64,000 nucleotides of DNA from Leptoclinus maculatus. Its lineage: Eukaryota; Chordata; Actinopteri; Perciformes; Stichaeidae. A model generated the notes under the pieces. That model was not told the origin of the DNA and searched no databases. It was given only the letters and a program-made list of their open reading frames with translations. The position numbers were made by a program, and so were the translations under genes. The stretch covers positions 8,237,979 to 8,301,978 of the forward strand of contig JAVDOI010000005.1 in the NCBI GenBank assembly GCA_032191485.1. Reading direction: 5' to 3'. Positions 37,900-48,069 of the stretch are shown here, one piece after another; within the stretch, counting starts at the first letter, position 1; each line of letters opens with the position of its first letter.

Positions 37900-39836
37900 A
37901 TGGCAGGTTAGTGCTCAGGAATTATTGTCCTCCACAAGAACACACAAGACATGATCATTGAGAGATGTGTTTATGATCACAAGGCAGGATTCATCCTGTC
38001 TACACCCACACTGTTGAGAAATACCAGCCTCAGTTTCCTCTAAGGCAGACCTGGGCATTGTGCGTCATTGTGCGTCATTGTACGGTATCGTACGTCATTG
38101 TACGGCATTGTGCGTCCCGTTGGCTGTCGCAGACCGGCCGCGGGACGTTAATGGGAAATTAGGAATAAAACGTAAATAATTGTACGTCATGCACGGAATG
38201 CAGCTGCATTGCTTTTATTTTGAAGGCGACTGCTGCTGTCTTTTATCTCAATGTACGGACGTTAGTACGTTCGTGGATGTGTGCGAGCAGCGTCACTGCA
38301 ATCCCAGTAACAGCAGTGTCGGCAGCCGGAACCGGGCCGATTAAAGCTCATCAATTAATAATGTATTCTTTTATTTACAGATCAAATCTTTCAGAGGGAA
38401 TTCCTAGAAACCCACAACGCCTACAGGGCAAAGCACAGCACGCCACAGATGACCCTCAGCAGCGAGCTGACCGCTTCAGCTCAGAAATGGGCCGAACACC
38501 TGCTGGCGATCGGCGCCCTGCAGCACAGCGTCAGTAAGGACGGAGAGAACATCTTCAACATGAGCAGCTCAGCACCCATCCATCTGACAGGTGGATATAG
38601 ACCCAACCCCTTTCTTTGCCATCCTTTTATCATGTCATTTATTCAATCTAAATGTGCAAATGATTGCTGATTGATGTATTTGTTCCCCTGCTATGCTAAG
38701 ACTGTAACTTTAAAAAAAAGAACCGTTCTCCACTTATAAATAAAAGATGAATTATTACGAGGAACTCAAACTTCAACCAACAATTCAAATCTTCATATTT
38801 TGTTCATTCTACACATTTCTTTTCTCTTTCTCACATTTTAGGGAAAGAAGCTGTGGATTCGTGGTATAGTGAGATTAAGGATTACAGTTGGAGCATCCCT
38901 GGATTCAGTGGTGTTACTGGTAAATTCATAAACAGAGATATCTGAAATATCAATAACAAAGTTCATGTTACATCTGCATCCCTAAAATATGCATCAGATA
39001 AAAATCAAGCCAGAGGAATAGTAAAACATGAAGTTACTACTTAGTTATGTTGCTCTGTTATAATGTGTTAAGTTAAATGGGGAAACAATCAAGGCCTACC
39101 AACCTTATGTTGTAGTTTCTATGAATGATGCATTTAATACAACATTGACAGACAGCATGTAGCACCACACTTTGACCTCACTGCTCTGCTGTGATTCCTC
39201 CTGCAGGTCATTTTACTCAGGTGGTGTGGAAAGACAGCACTGAACTGGGCGTTGGTATGGCCACCGATGGCAAGAAGGTCTTTGTGGTTGGGCAGTACCG
39301 GCCAGCTGGCAACATGAACATGGCGGGATACTTTGACAAAAACGTCCTCCCACTAGGTAACATATTAGCACTATGTTGTATATAATATTGTCTGAATAGG
39401 TTAAGACCATTACCTCACACGGCTGCACAAGTCAACTTTACAAGCTGGTTAGGGCTACATCACACTAAAGACCACTGGTGTAAAGGTCATTCACTCAAGC
39501 ACTGTTCTTTTGAGGTAGTTGTATCTTACTGAAGAACAAAACATGAGGAGCTTTTTTGAATGAAGCTAAAGCCACAACAAAGTCAACTATGCTCTACTAA
39601 ATGTGTGTAAAGCATGTGCTTCCGTCTCAATCACCAGCAGCAGACATCTCCTCTCATGCAGCCTGTTGTGTCTCAGCTAGCTGCGGCTACTCTTTGTTTA
39701 TGGTGCAGGTTTTAAGAATGGTGCAGGTTTTAAGAATATTCACATTTTCCTGCAGCAATGGCTTGTTAAGCTTTAGCTTTGTCAGTTGAACACTTGCATG
39801 CCTCATCACCAGTATTTGTTGTCATTTACAGCTTAA
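37900..39836 (+). CDS. GLIPR2/GAPR-1-like CAP superfamily protein, copy 1
   Basis: The mammalian relative, GAPR-1, is a small CAP protein on the cytosolic face of the Golgi. Coding exons are 37900-37906, 38381-38590, 38842-38919, 39207-39356 and 39832-39836 (TAA). All introns are GT-AG with consistent phase, and the product is 149 residues (GAPR-1 has 154). The CAP site residues are in place: His51 (LQHS), Glu58 (GENI), Glu83 (WYSEI) and His100 (GHFTQVVWK). HNAYR and GQYRPAGN are further family motifs. The product starts MADQ, so it lacks the N-terminal Gly that is myristoylated in mammalian GAPR-1. A poly(A) signal is at 39989-39994. It has no signal peptide. Copy 2 lies 12.2 kb downstream. 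Confidence 0.88.
38041..38340. mobile_element. 300-bp insertion specific to GLIPR2-like copy 1
   Basis: It is absent from the first coding intron of copy 2, which reads directly from cagtttcctc to a short tcagcac spacer and then ttaaagctcatc. The insertion opens with aaggcagacctgggcattg and a tandem run of 10-bp cattgtgcgt / cattgtacgg units (about 38055-38110), then a CpG-rich body. Family unknown. Confidence 0.65.
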
Positions 39837-40214
39837 AGGCTGTGCCATTTTACAGCTGGCAGAGAGGGTGGAGCAGAAAACACGTCCAGTAAGGGAGGTG
39901 GAGTGAGCCCAAGGACATCTTGTACACTCCTGTAGATGACCATGACCAGCCCTGCAGCCCCCAACACACTGTAGCTAAATGTTCCATGAATAAAGTCAAA
40001 TAAAACACGATGTTGTATGAAATTGTCTTGATTCATTTAATGATTTTAAATGTATTGAGGTTCCATATAAAGTAAATTCATTCTAAGGATGATGAAATGT
40101 TGCACTTATTCGTAGAATTAGGAACAAGTGTCACGCCATCGTGAGACTTGGTCTCAGCTCCAAAATGATTTCATGATGTTAGCTGGAGATGTTGTGGACA
40201 GCTTGCTTCAGTGG

Positions 40215-40712
40215 GCTGTAACGAGGTGTAAAAGGAATGACACAACGAGTCGACACGGACACCGCGTTTTTCCAGAAAGAAAAAAGAGGGGAGAACGACG
40301 GACAAGCGGATGAGTGCGGCTAGGCCAAGCTAGCTAAGCTAACACAGACACACGTTGATGGTAGTCGACACACAAGCATGGCAGGAAACACTGCTGCTCT
40401 CCCTCCTTTCGACACTTACTGACCCTGGCTCTGTCGCACCTCGCTGGAATAAATGGGTGCAAAGGTTTGAAAATGACACCACTGCAATGAACATTGGCGG
40501 AGACGCTAGGCTCAAAGCATTATTACATGTAGCAGGAGAACGAGTGCATGATATTTACGACACATTAGCAGCAGCAGATGACGAATATGCAGACACAAAG
40601 CAGAAGTTATCTGGATATTTCTCTCCTAAGAAAAATGTGGAGCATCAAGTGTACATCTTAAGAAAAACTGTGCAGGAACCAGGAGAACATTTGGACAGTT
40701 ATCACACTAGAC
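40215..40712 (+). pseudogene. Mag/K02A2.6-like Ty3 element, gag remnant (copy 1)
   Basis: This matches 52512-52887 of the longer element in copy 2. The ATG at 40378 (MAGNTAALPPFD) soon hits a stop, and gag continues in another frame (SVAPRWNKWVQRFENDTTAM...KALLHVAGERVHDIYDTLA...YFSPKKNVEHQVYILRK). The frame runs to the hAT insertion at 40713. The 5' LTR seen in copy 2 is absent here. Confidence 0.75.
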
Positions 40713-41455
40713 CAGTGGTTCTCAAACTGGTTCTGTCACGCCCCACTTTGGAGGAAAACAATGTTCATGCCCCACCGCCCCAACAACATTGTAACTAAAT
40801 GGTCCATGTTGAACTTTTATTGAAATAACATTTTGTGACTCCTCCATCTGTGCTTTTTCAAATAATAGAATAAAGAAAATTGCAATCGCTTTCAAGTAAA
40901 CCAGATTGCTCCATCAGACAAAAACAAATACAATGTGCAGTCGCTTTGTTAGAACAATGCAAATAAAGTCTATCTGTGCAAAAAATAGCTTATTGTGGCT
41001 GCAATTAAGCTGTTTTGCACTGAATATCTTTTCAAGATAATAACAATAAAGTGCAACCTGTGAAAAACTAAACAAAACAAGTTGAAATATTTGGCAATAA
41101 AGAGTTGTACTGAGTTTTACACTGCATGAAGCTCTAGCGCAAGTTCAGACAGGAAGACTATACTCTTGCACGCCTAAGACCATAGCTTATTTACTATACA
41201 TCTGCCATCACTCCTCATGCAGGAACACTCATTATTTCCTTGCTGTCATTGTTTGGGGCTGTCAATCATATCAGCTGTCGAGATCAGCTGGTCAAATAAC
41301 ATGTTCTCCTGGTCATAGCTGACTTTGACATTACATTCAGGTTGCAGAACTATCACAGAAGCGATCTTTAGTACTTGCAGGTGGTTATCTGCATGTCTGT
41401 CCGTGGCCAGAATTGTCACAAAAGATTCAGTCACAAACCTTTTCAGGTGTGTAGC
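40713..41455 (-). mobile_element. hAT-Charlie non-autonomous element, copy 1, truncated
   Basis: It starts cagtggttctcaaactgg after the 8-bp site cactagac (40705-40712), the identical site used in copy 2 at 52880. It follows copy 2 until about 41133 and then diverges. No right terminus is seen before the Gypsy insertion at 41456 or after it at 47126. Confidence 0.7.
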
Positions 41456-42100
41456 TGTCACGGGAGTTCAGGATGAGGACCCAATAGCAGAACCACAGGA
41501 GACAGAGTCTGGTGAAACAGATTTTATTTCGCCCAGTTTAAAGGCGGGGATGTGTGGAGCCCGTGGTCCGACACAGGTGGGCAGGCAGATCACGATGTGA
41601 GTCCCGTGGCTCGACACCGGAGAGCAGGCAGATCACGATGTGAGTCCCGTGGCTCGACACCGGAGAGTAGGCTGGTCGGCGGTGTGATGTCCCGTGGCTC
41701 GACACCGCAGACTGGTGGCTCAGCAGGAATCCTGCACACGTAGCGGAGAGGAAATATGTTAGTCCAGAGAAAGTCAAGTCAAGACAACTTACTGAACGGT
41801 GGGAAGACTACCGAGGCAGAAGACGATACGGACTGACACCCCACGCCTGCAGGACCAGGGTTGATAAGGTGCCAGGTGGTGATCAGTGGGATCAGGATCA
41901 GGTGGTTACGAGCCAGATAGACTGCAGCTGTCCACCAATCAGGGGTGTGGCCAAGGGAATCGTCTGGAGGCAGGATCAGGAAAACAAACACCGAGCACAT
42001 GGCAAACAACAACAAACAGGGGAATGACAGACACATGAGGAGAGGAGATTGGGGGGGAAACAGAGGTTAACACACAATGGGTCAGACAGGGATCCTGACA
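41456..42100 (-). repeat. 3' LTR of the Gypsy element
   Basis: 645 bp. On the minus strand it starts tgtcaggatccctgtctgac and ends cccgtgaca, the TG...CA form. It contains three related ~44-bp subrepeats around gatgtgagtcccgtggctcg (41595-41705). It differs from the other LTR by one base in a G run near 42051. Confidence 0.95.
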
Positions 42101-42115
42101 GTACCCCCCCCTCAA
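42101..42115 (-). promoter_or_regulatory. polypurine tract of the Gypsy element
   Basis: On the minus strand gttgaggggggggtac lies directly before the 3' LTR start, the position of the plus-strand primer in LTR elements. Confidence 0.8.
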
Positions 42116-45100
42116 CGGGAGCCTCCAGGCGGTCTGCCAGTCTTGTCTGGATGCAGTCGGCGAAAATCCCGAATCAGAGTGGGGTCTAGGATCCTAGAGC
42201 GGGGCACCCATGCGCGTTCCTCCGGACCATATCCCTCCCAATCAACAAGGTATTGGAAACCCCGACCCCGACGGCGAACATCCAACAGTCTGTTAACCGT
42301 ATGCGCCAGGCCCCCGTCGATGAGCCGGGCGGGAGGTGGGGGTCTGGCCGGAGGGCATAGGGCACTGGTGGACACCGGTTTGATCAGTGACACGTGGAAC
42401 GTCGGGTGGATCCTCATGGAGGAGGGAAGTTTCAGCCGAACCGCGGAAGGGTTGATAATGGCTTGGATCTCGAAAGGACCAATGAACCGGGGGGACATCT
42501 TCCGGGACTCGGTCCTTAATGGGATGTCCTTGGCGGAGAGCCACACCCTTTGACCGACTTGGTAAGGTGGAGCAGGGATGCGGCGGCGATCCGCCAATCG
42601 CTTATTTTGTTCCGCCGTTCGGAGAAGAGCGGCCCAGGTCTCCCTCCACACCTTCCTACAGCGACGAAGGTGAAGCTGAACCGAGGGAACGGCTATCTCC
42701 ACCTCCTGGGCGGGGAACAGAGGTGGCTGGTAACACAGGGAGGCCTCGAAAGGAGTGTGACCAGTCGCCGACGACGTATGGGAGTTGTGGGCATATTCCA
42801 CCCAGGGCAGGTGAGTACTCCAGCTGGAGGGGTTAGATGCTGCCACGCAGCGGAGGGAGGCCTCAAGCTCCTGATTCAGTCTCTCTGTCTGACCGTTGGA
42901 TTGAGGGTGGAACCCAGAGGACAGGCTGATGGTCGCGCCGAGAACCCGGCCAAAGGCTCTCCAGACTTGGGATATGAACTGTGGACCTCGGTCCGAAACA
43001 ATGTCCACAGGGATGCCATGCAGACGGAACACCTGGCTGACCATAACGTCAGCCGTCTCCTGAGCTGAGGGAAGCTTGGGCAGAGCGAGGAAGTGAGCCG
43101 CCTTGGAGAAGCGGTCAACCACAGTAACAATGACCGTGTTCCCCTGCGAGGGTGGCAGACCTGTGACGAAGTCAAGGGCAATATGGGACCAGGGACGATG
43201 TGGCACCGGAAGGGGTTGCAGTAAGCCGGCGGGAGGTCGGTGTGATGACTTGTTGCGGGCACAGGTTGAGCAGGCGAGGACAAAAGCTCTAGTGTCTGCC
43301 TCCAGCGACGTCCACCAAAAGGTTCGCCGAAGCATGTCAATGGTGCGTCTGATGCCCGGGTGACAGGAGAACCGGGAGGTGTGCGCCCATTGGAGCACTT
43401 GGGAGCGTGCAGGCGGGGGAACAAACAGGCGGCCGGGAGGTCCACCTCCGGGGTCCGGCTGGTTACGGAGAGCGTCCTGCACCACTGATTCGATCTCCCA
43501 GGTGAGAGAGGCTGCCACACAGGTTGTCGGGAGGATGGTGCCAGGACTGGAGGAGTGACCCTCGGGGGAGAACTGGCGAGAGAGAGCGTCAGGCTTGGTA
43601 TTCTTGTGGCCGGGGCGGTAGGAGATGGTAAAGTCAAAACGCCCGAAGAATAGCGACCACCGAGCCTGACGAGAGTTTAACCGCTTGGCCGTTCGAATGT
43701 ACTCCAGGTTCTTGTGGTCCGTCCAGACCACGGACGGATGAACAGCCCCTTCTAGCCAGTGTCTCCACTCCTCGAGAGCCAGCTTGATTGCCAGCAGTTC
43801 CCGGTTTCCCACATCGTAATTTCTCTCTGCCGGGTTCAACCGGCGGGAATAGTAGGCGCAAGGGCGAAGCTTAGAGTCGGATTTCGAACGTTGTGACAGG
43901 ATGGCCCCCACGCCTGTGTCAGAGGCGTCCACCTCAACGAAGAACTGACGGGTGTCGTCGGGCTGAATCAGAATGGGGGCGGAGGAAAACCGTTCCTTGA
44001 GGAGTTTGAATGCCAGACCGGCCTCCGGCGTCCATACGAACACGGTCTTGGAGGAGGTGAGCCCAGTGAGGGGGGCAGCTAGCTTGCTGTAGTTCCTGAT
44101 GAATCGGCGGTAGAAGTTGGCAAACCCCAGGAATTGTTGGAGCTGTTTCCGAGAGGAGGGAGTCGGCCATTCAGTTACGGCTTTGACCTTTTCCGGATCC
44201 GCCCTCACTTGACCCTTCTCAATGATGAATCCCAGGAACTGAACTGTGGTCACATGGAACTCGCATTTCTCTGCCTTCACGAACAGCTTATTCTCCAGTA
44301 GGCGCTGGAGGACCATCTGGACGTGGCGCTGATGCTCCTCAAGATCCGCCGAATAGATGAGGATATCATCTATGTACACGAACACAAAACGATTCAGGAA
44401 GTCCCGGAGCACGTCATTTACCAATGCCTGGAAAACTGCAGGTGCATTTGTTAGTCCAAAAGGCATGACCAAGTACTCGAAGTGACCAAGGGGGGTGTTG
44501 AACCCTGTCTTCCACTCATCCCCTGCTCGGATCCGCACCAGGTGGTACGCATTGCGAAGGTCCAGCTTGGTGAAGATCGTGGCTCCAGACAGGGGTTCGA
44601 ATGCAGAATTAATCAGTGGCAGAGGGTACTTGTTCCGGGTTGTGATGCTGTTCAAGCCCCGATAGTCAATGCAGGGCCGGAGGCTCTTATCCTTCTTGGC
44701 GACAAAGAAGAATCCGGCTCCGAGTGGTGATGAGGATGGACGAATAATTCCAGCCTTCAGAGATTGTGAGATGTAGTCCTCCATGGACGCCTTCTCAGGT
44801 CTAGACAGGTTATATAACCGACTGGAAGGGAGCGAAGCGCCCGGGTGGAGGTCAATAGCACAGTCGTAGGGACGGTGAGGTGGTAGGGAGAGAGCCCGAG
44901 CCTTGCTAAAAACCTCCCCAATGTCATGGTAGGCGGTGGGAACGGAAGCGAGATCTGGTGACGGCAAGGGGTAGCTCTGAGGATGTCCTTCCGGGGGTTG
45001 TGCAGATCTTAGGCAGTTAGCATGACAGTGGGGGCTCCATGCGGCAATCCTCCCGGCCGCCCAGTCAATCTGAGGGTTATGAGCGGTGAGCCAAGGGTGG

Positions 45101-45513
45101 CCCAGAACTAGGGGGTTTTGGGGAGAAGAAAAAACGTAAAACTGAAGTCTCTCCCTGTGATTGCCAGACAGAATGAGCCGAAGCGGCTGGGTTCGGTGAG
45201 CGACTCTGGCCAGGAAGCTGCCGTCTAGACCATTGACCACTAGTGGACACTCTAACGTCTCTAATGGAATCTGGGCCCGGGCTATAAATTCCGTGTCCAT
45301 GAAATTTTGCTCCGCTCCAGAGTCCACTAGTGCCGAGAGAGAGAGAGAGCGGGAGTGCAGAGAAAGAGACGCAGGCAACAATAGTCTTGGTAGGGGGTTG
45401 AGAGAAGATTTGGGTCCGCTCACCAGTATCCCAACCATTACTGGCGAGCGCCCCCATTTGGCCGAACCGGACAGGAGGACACTGAATGTCCCAGGCGGCC
45501 ACAGTACAGGCAC
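42112..45513 (-). CDS. pol: Gypsy pol polyprotein (PR-RT-RH-IN-chromodomain)
   Basis: An uninterrupted frame of 1133 codons is counted here from an internal Met; translation probably enters by -1 frameshifting from gag. Visible in order: aspartic protease VDSGA (Asp64); reverse transcriptase with LDLRNAYH (Asp318) and YIDD at 380-383; RNase H with Asp529, Glu572 and Asp599; integrase zinc finger His711/His718/Cys748/Cys751; catalytic Asp781, Asp841, Glu877 with DDx35E spacing (DFVTG, SDRGPQF, GQTERLN); and a C-terminal chromodomain in the last ~60 residues (YLVDWEGYGPEERAWVP). All catalytic residues that I can identify are intact. The chromodomain places it among chromoviruses, close to the Tf1/sushi group. 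Confidence 0.95.
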   Translation of the reverse strand: MPVLWPPGTFSVLLSGSAKWGRSPVMVGILVSGPKSSLNPLPRLLLPASLSLHSRSLSLSALVDSGAEQNFMDTEFIARAQIPLETLECPLVVNGLDGSFLARVAHRTQPLRLILSGNHRERLQFYVFSSPQNPLVLGHPWLTAHNPQIDWAAGRIAAWSPHCHANCLRSAQPPEGHPQSYPLPSPDLASVPTAYHDIGEVFSKARALSLPPHRPYDCAIDLHPGASLPSSRLYNLSRPEKASMEDYISQSLKAGIIRPSSSPLGAGFFFVAKKDKSLRPCIDYRGLNSITTRNKYPLPLINSAFEPLSGATIFTKLDLRNAYHLVRIRAGDEWKTGFNTPLGHFEYLVMPFGLTNAPAVFQALVNDVLRDFLNRFVFVYIDDILIYSADLEEHQRHVQMVLQRLLENKLFVKAEKCEFHVTTVQFLGFIIEKGQVRADPEKVKAVTEWPTPSSRKQLQQFLGFANFYRRFIRNYSKLAAPLTGLTSSKTVFVWTPEAGLAFKLLKERFSSAPILIQPDDTRQFFVEVDASDTGVGAILSQRSKSDSKLRPCAYYSRRLNPAERNYDVGNRELLAIKLALEEWRHWLEGAVHPSVVWTDHKNLEYIRTAKRLNSRQARWSLFFGRFDFTISYRPGHKNTKPDALSRQFSPEGHSSSPGTILPTTCVAASLTWEIESVVQDALRNQPDPGGGPPGRLFVPPPARSQVLQWAHTSRFSCHPGIRRTIDMLRRTFWWTSLEADTRAFVLACSTCARNKSSHRPPAGLLQPLPVPHRPWSHIALDFVTGLPPSQGNTVIVTVVDRFSKAAHFLALPKLPSAQETADVMVSQVFRLHGIPVDIVSDRGPQFISQVWRAFGRVLGATISLSSGFHPQSNGQTERLNQELEASLRCVAASNPSSWSTHLPWVEYAHNSHTSSATGHTPFEASLCYQPPLFPAQEVEIAVPSVQLHLRRCRKVWRETWAALLRTAEQNKRLADRRRIPAPPYQVGQRVWLSAKDIPLRTESRKMSPRFIGPFEIQAIINPSAVRLKLPSSMRIHPTFHVSLIKPVSTSALCPPARPPPPARLIDGGLAHTVNRLLDVRRRGRGFQYLVDWEGYGPEERAWVPRSRILDPTLIRDFRRLHPDKTGRPPGGSR

Positions 45514-46463
45514 TCACTCGCCCTAATCCGCCTCTCTCTCTCCTGAGGCGAAAGGTGAGCACGGCCGATCTGCATGGGCTCCACCTCCGAAGAGGGAGAG
45601 GAAGACGAGCTTGGGGCCTGAAGATTTATCCGCTCGCCCTGATAGGCTGACGCCAAAGCACGAGGGCGAAAGCTGGAGGAGGATGACGTCACGGGGGGTT
45701 CCCCTTGGGATCGGTAGTTCCTCTCACGTCGCCTCTCCCGCACCCGATTATCCAGATCAATCGTGAGTTTTATCAGTACCTCCAATGAACCGGCCTTATC
45801 ACAGGTGGCCAATTCATCCTTTATGGCTTCAGATAGTCCGTAAATGAACACTCCCCTGAGCGCCGTCTCGCACCACCCGGACTCTGCGGCGAGAATCCGG
45901 AAATTCACTGAGTGTTCAGCTACACTCGCTTGGCCCTGTCGTAGACGAAGAAGGCGCTGAGCTGCATCCTCGGCATCCACCGGGTGATCGAAAACCCTCC
46001 TTAGATCCTCCACAAAGTCCACATACGACACGGAATTAGGTTGGTCGACACTCAATGTATTAGTGGCCCAGTCCAAAGCCCTTCCCCGCAGTAATCCAAC
46101 CACGTAGGACACCTTGGATCTGTCCGAGGCAAAAGTCTGTAGCGGACGGTCAAATACCTGTCGTCATTGGAACAGGAAGCCCCGACACCTCCCCAGAGTT
46201 CCGTCATAGGGATCCGGAGACGGCACGGGGGATTCCCGACCCAGCGGAACGAGGACTGGAGAGGGGAGTGCAGGTGCTGGAGCCGGTGCGGAAGCCGGCG
46301 GAACTGTCCGAGCCAGCCCCTGCACGATGAGGCCAATCTGGGAGACCTCAGCTGCCATGGATCTCTGTGCTTCACGCATGTCCATGAGCATCTGTTGGTG
46401 TGCCTCAAGCAGAGCGCTATGTCCGATCAGCGTAGCTGCTCCTGTGGTTGCTGGATCCGCCAT
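45438..46463 (-). pseudogene. gag: Gypsy gag with one in-frame TGA
   Basis: The ATG at 46463 (MADPATTGAAT) lies 13 bp inside the 5' LTR. The frame is interrupted once, by TGA at 46164-46166 (codon 100), and then stays open to TAA at 45438 (341 codons in all). It shows the capsid-like region and a zinc knuckle CLYCGRLGHSVSSC (CX2CX4HX4C) close to the end. It overlaps pol by at least 75 bp in the -1 frame. A run of five G residues (45451-45455 on the + strand as C) lies near the end of gag, but a textbook slippery heptamer is not evident. Confidence 0.85.
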
Positions 46464-46476
46464 GGTCAGTCCGTTC
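46464..46476 (-). promoter_or_regulatory. putative self-priming primer-binding site of the Gypsy element
   Basis: Only 13 bases, gaacggactgacc on the minus strand, separate the 5' LTR from the gag ATG. They do not begin with TGG as tRNA-primed sites do. Ten of them (acggactgac) are perfectly complementary to gtcagtccgt inside the LTR (46849-46858 on the + strand as acggactgac). That fits a transcript 5' end folding back as primer, as established for Tf1. Confidence 0.6.
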
Positions 46477-47120
46477 TGTCACGGGAGTTCAGGATGAGGA
46501 CCCAATAGCAGAACCACAGGAGACAGAGTCTGGTGAAACAGATTTTATTTCGCCCAGTTTAAAGGCGGGGATGTGTGGAGCCCGTGGTCCGACACAGGTG
46601 GGCAGGCAGATCACGATGTGAGTCCCGTGGCTCGACACCGGAGAGCAGGCAGATCACGATGTGAGTCCCGTGGCTCGACACCGGAGAGTAGGCTGGTCGG
46701 CGGTGTGATGTCCCGTGGCTCGACACCGCAGACTGGTGGCTCAGCAGGAATCCTGCACACGTAGCGGAGAGGAAATATGTTAGTCCAGAGAAAGTCAAGT
46801 CAAGACAACTTACTGAACGGTGGGAAGACTACCGAGGCAGAAGACGATACGGACTGACACCCCACGCCTGCAGGACCAGGGTTGATAAGGTGCCAGGTGG
46901 TGATCAGTGGGATCAGGATCAGGTGGTTACGAGCCAGATAGACTGCAGCTGTCCACCAATCAGGGGTGTGGCCAAGGGAATCGTCTGGAGGCAGGATCAG
47001 GAAAACAAACACCGAGCACATGGCAAACAACAACAAACAGGGGAATGACAGACACATGAGGAGAGGAGATTGGGGGGAAACAGAGGTTAACACACAATGG
47101 GTCAGACAGGGATCCTGACA
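46477..47120 (-). repeat. 5' LTR of the Gypsy element
   Basis: 644 bp, the promoter-bearing copy. On the minus strand, ttatcaa lies about 30 bp before the gtcagtccgt segment (46849-46858), consistent with a TATA-like element placing the transcript start at that segment. Confidence 0.9.
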
Positions 47121-47149
47121 GTAGCAGGATCACAAAAATATAATGAATT

Positions 47150-47240
47150 AAAAACCGGGGTGCCCAGTCGGCTCACATGGTAGAGCACCCCATGCATCAA
47201 GGCTGAGTCTTACCTCAGCAGCCCTGGTTCATATTGAATG
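47150..47240 (+). mobile_element. tRNA-derived SINE head
   Basis: gcccagtcggctcacatggtagagc resembles an A box and ccctggttcatattgaatg a B box at tRNA-like spacing. Mismatches in the B box and arms argue against a functional tRNA. No clear 3' tail was defined. The rest of 47241-47558 has no recognised feature. Confidence 0.5.
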
Positions 47241-48069
47241 TATGTATTCTACTTTTTAATTAATTTATTGCGTTCTCCTAGATGACAACTATTCATAGCT
47301 TGTGCCAAGTCCTCCTATCCGTCTACACTGGTAAGTGGGTCACGTCAATGCATCATGGTCTAACGTGACCTCATACACTGCATCAAGGTCTAATGTGTCG
47401 TCATACTGTTATGTGCTGGATGCTGCTATTTAATGCTGCCTTGGCTAGATCCCACCGTAAAGAGGGTGATCTCAGTGTTCCTAGTTAAATGAAGGTTATC
47501 TACGCATATTGCTGTCGACCTACTGTAACACCAGTCAATTCATCATAGTCTTCATGACCTCAAATGCAGAGATGGGCAGTATTTCTATTACTTGTATTTG
47601 AAATACGTATTTCAATTACTTTTGAGTATTTTGTAATTTGTATTTGATAGGGCCGATACAAAATCTAACTTGTAATAAAGTAATTTGTAACAAAATACTT
47701 TAGAGTGGAGTAATTTTGTATTTAAAATACTCAAAATACTTTCTCCACGAATCAAAAATCAGTTCACGAGTTCAGTCTTCAGATTGTCTGTCAAGGTAAA
47801 TATTGATCTGAGTGTGACAGATCTCAACTAGCTTGATGTATAATTGATGTCTGGGTCTGGCTACATAGCCTATTGTATATACATGGTGATGGTTATAATA
47901 TCAAGCTAGCGATCGATGCTAACATGCTAATGACGCTAGCATGCTGTCTAGCTAGGCTAGTGCATAGCCAGTGTTTAGCAAGTTAACTTATCAGTGGAGT
48001 AGCTAGCTATAGGAAGAGGGAGATCGGGAGCTTGTATGTTCATGATAACCTTATCAAGAGACGTCTGAC

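Larger units (their letters stand above)
37631..41133 (+). repeat. segmental duplication, copy 1 (partner 50118-53325)
   Basis: The segment from cctacatgtagaagaggagg to tgagttttacactgcat aligns with 50118-53325 at very high identity, introns included. The coordinate offset is 12202 from the second GLIPR2 coding exon through the gene end. Differences include a 300-bp insertion here (38041-38340), a different stretch just before the Ty3 remnant (about 40170-40225), and about 115 bp of gag present here but missing from copy 2. Confidence 0.9.
41456..47120 (-). mobile_element. Ty3/Gypsy chromovirus-type LTR retrotransposon (Tf1/sushi-like), nearly intact
   Basis: The element is 5665 bp and runs on the minus strand. 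It is flanked by the perfect 5-bp target duplication gtagc (41451-41455 and 47121-47125). The two LTRs (41456-42100 and 46477-47120) appear identical except for one G in a G run, indicating recent insertion. It encodes gag with a CCHC knuckle and, in the -1 frame, a complete protease-RT-RNase H-integrase-chromodomain polyprotein. The one obvious defect is a TGA in gag. It sits in the hAT remnant next to GLIPR2-like copy 1 and is absent from copy 2, so it inserted after or independently of the duplication. Confidence 0.95.

Noticed and set aside
42077..43363. Several + strand open frames of 80-170 codons
   Set aside because: They are antisense shadows of the Gypsy pol coding strand, which has all the catalytic motifs.
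45445..45460. Canonical -1 slippery heptamer for gag-pol frameshifting
   Set aside because: Pol is in the -1 frame and a run of five G lies near the end of gag, but the bases do not fit the X XXY YYZ rule, so the exact site is left open.
47150..47240. Functional tRNA gene
   Set aside because: A- and B-box-like words are present, but the arms do not pair well and the B box is degenerate; a SINE head fits better.
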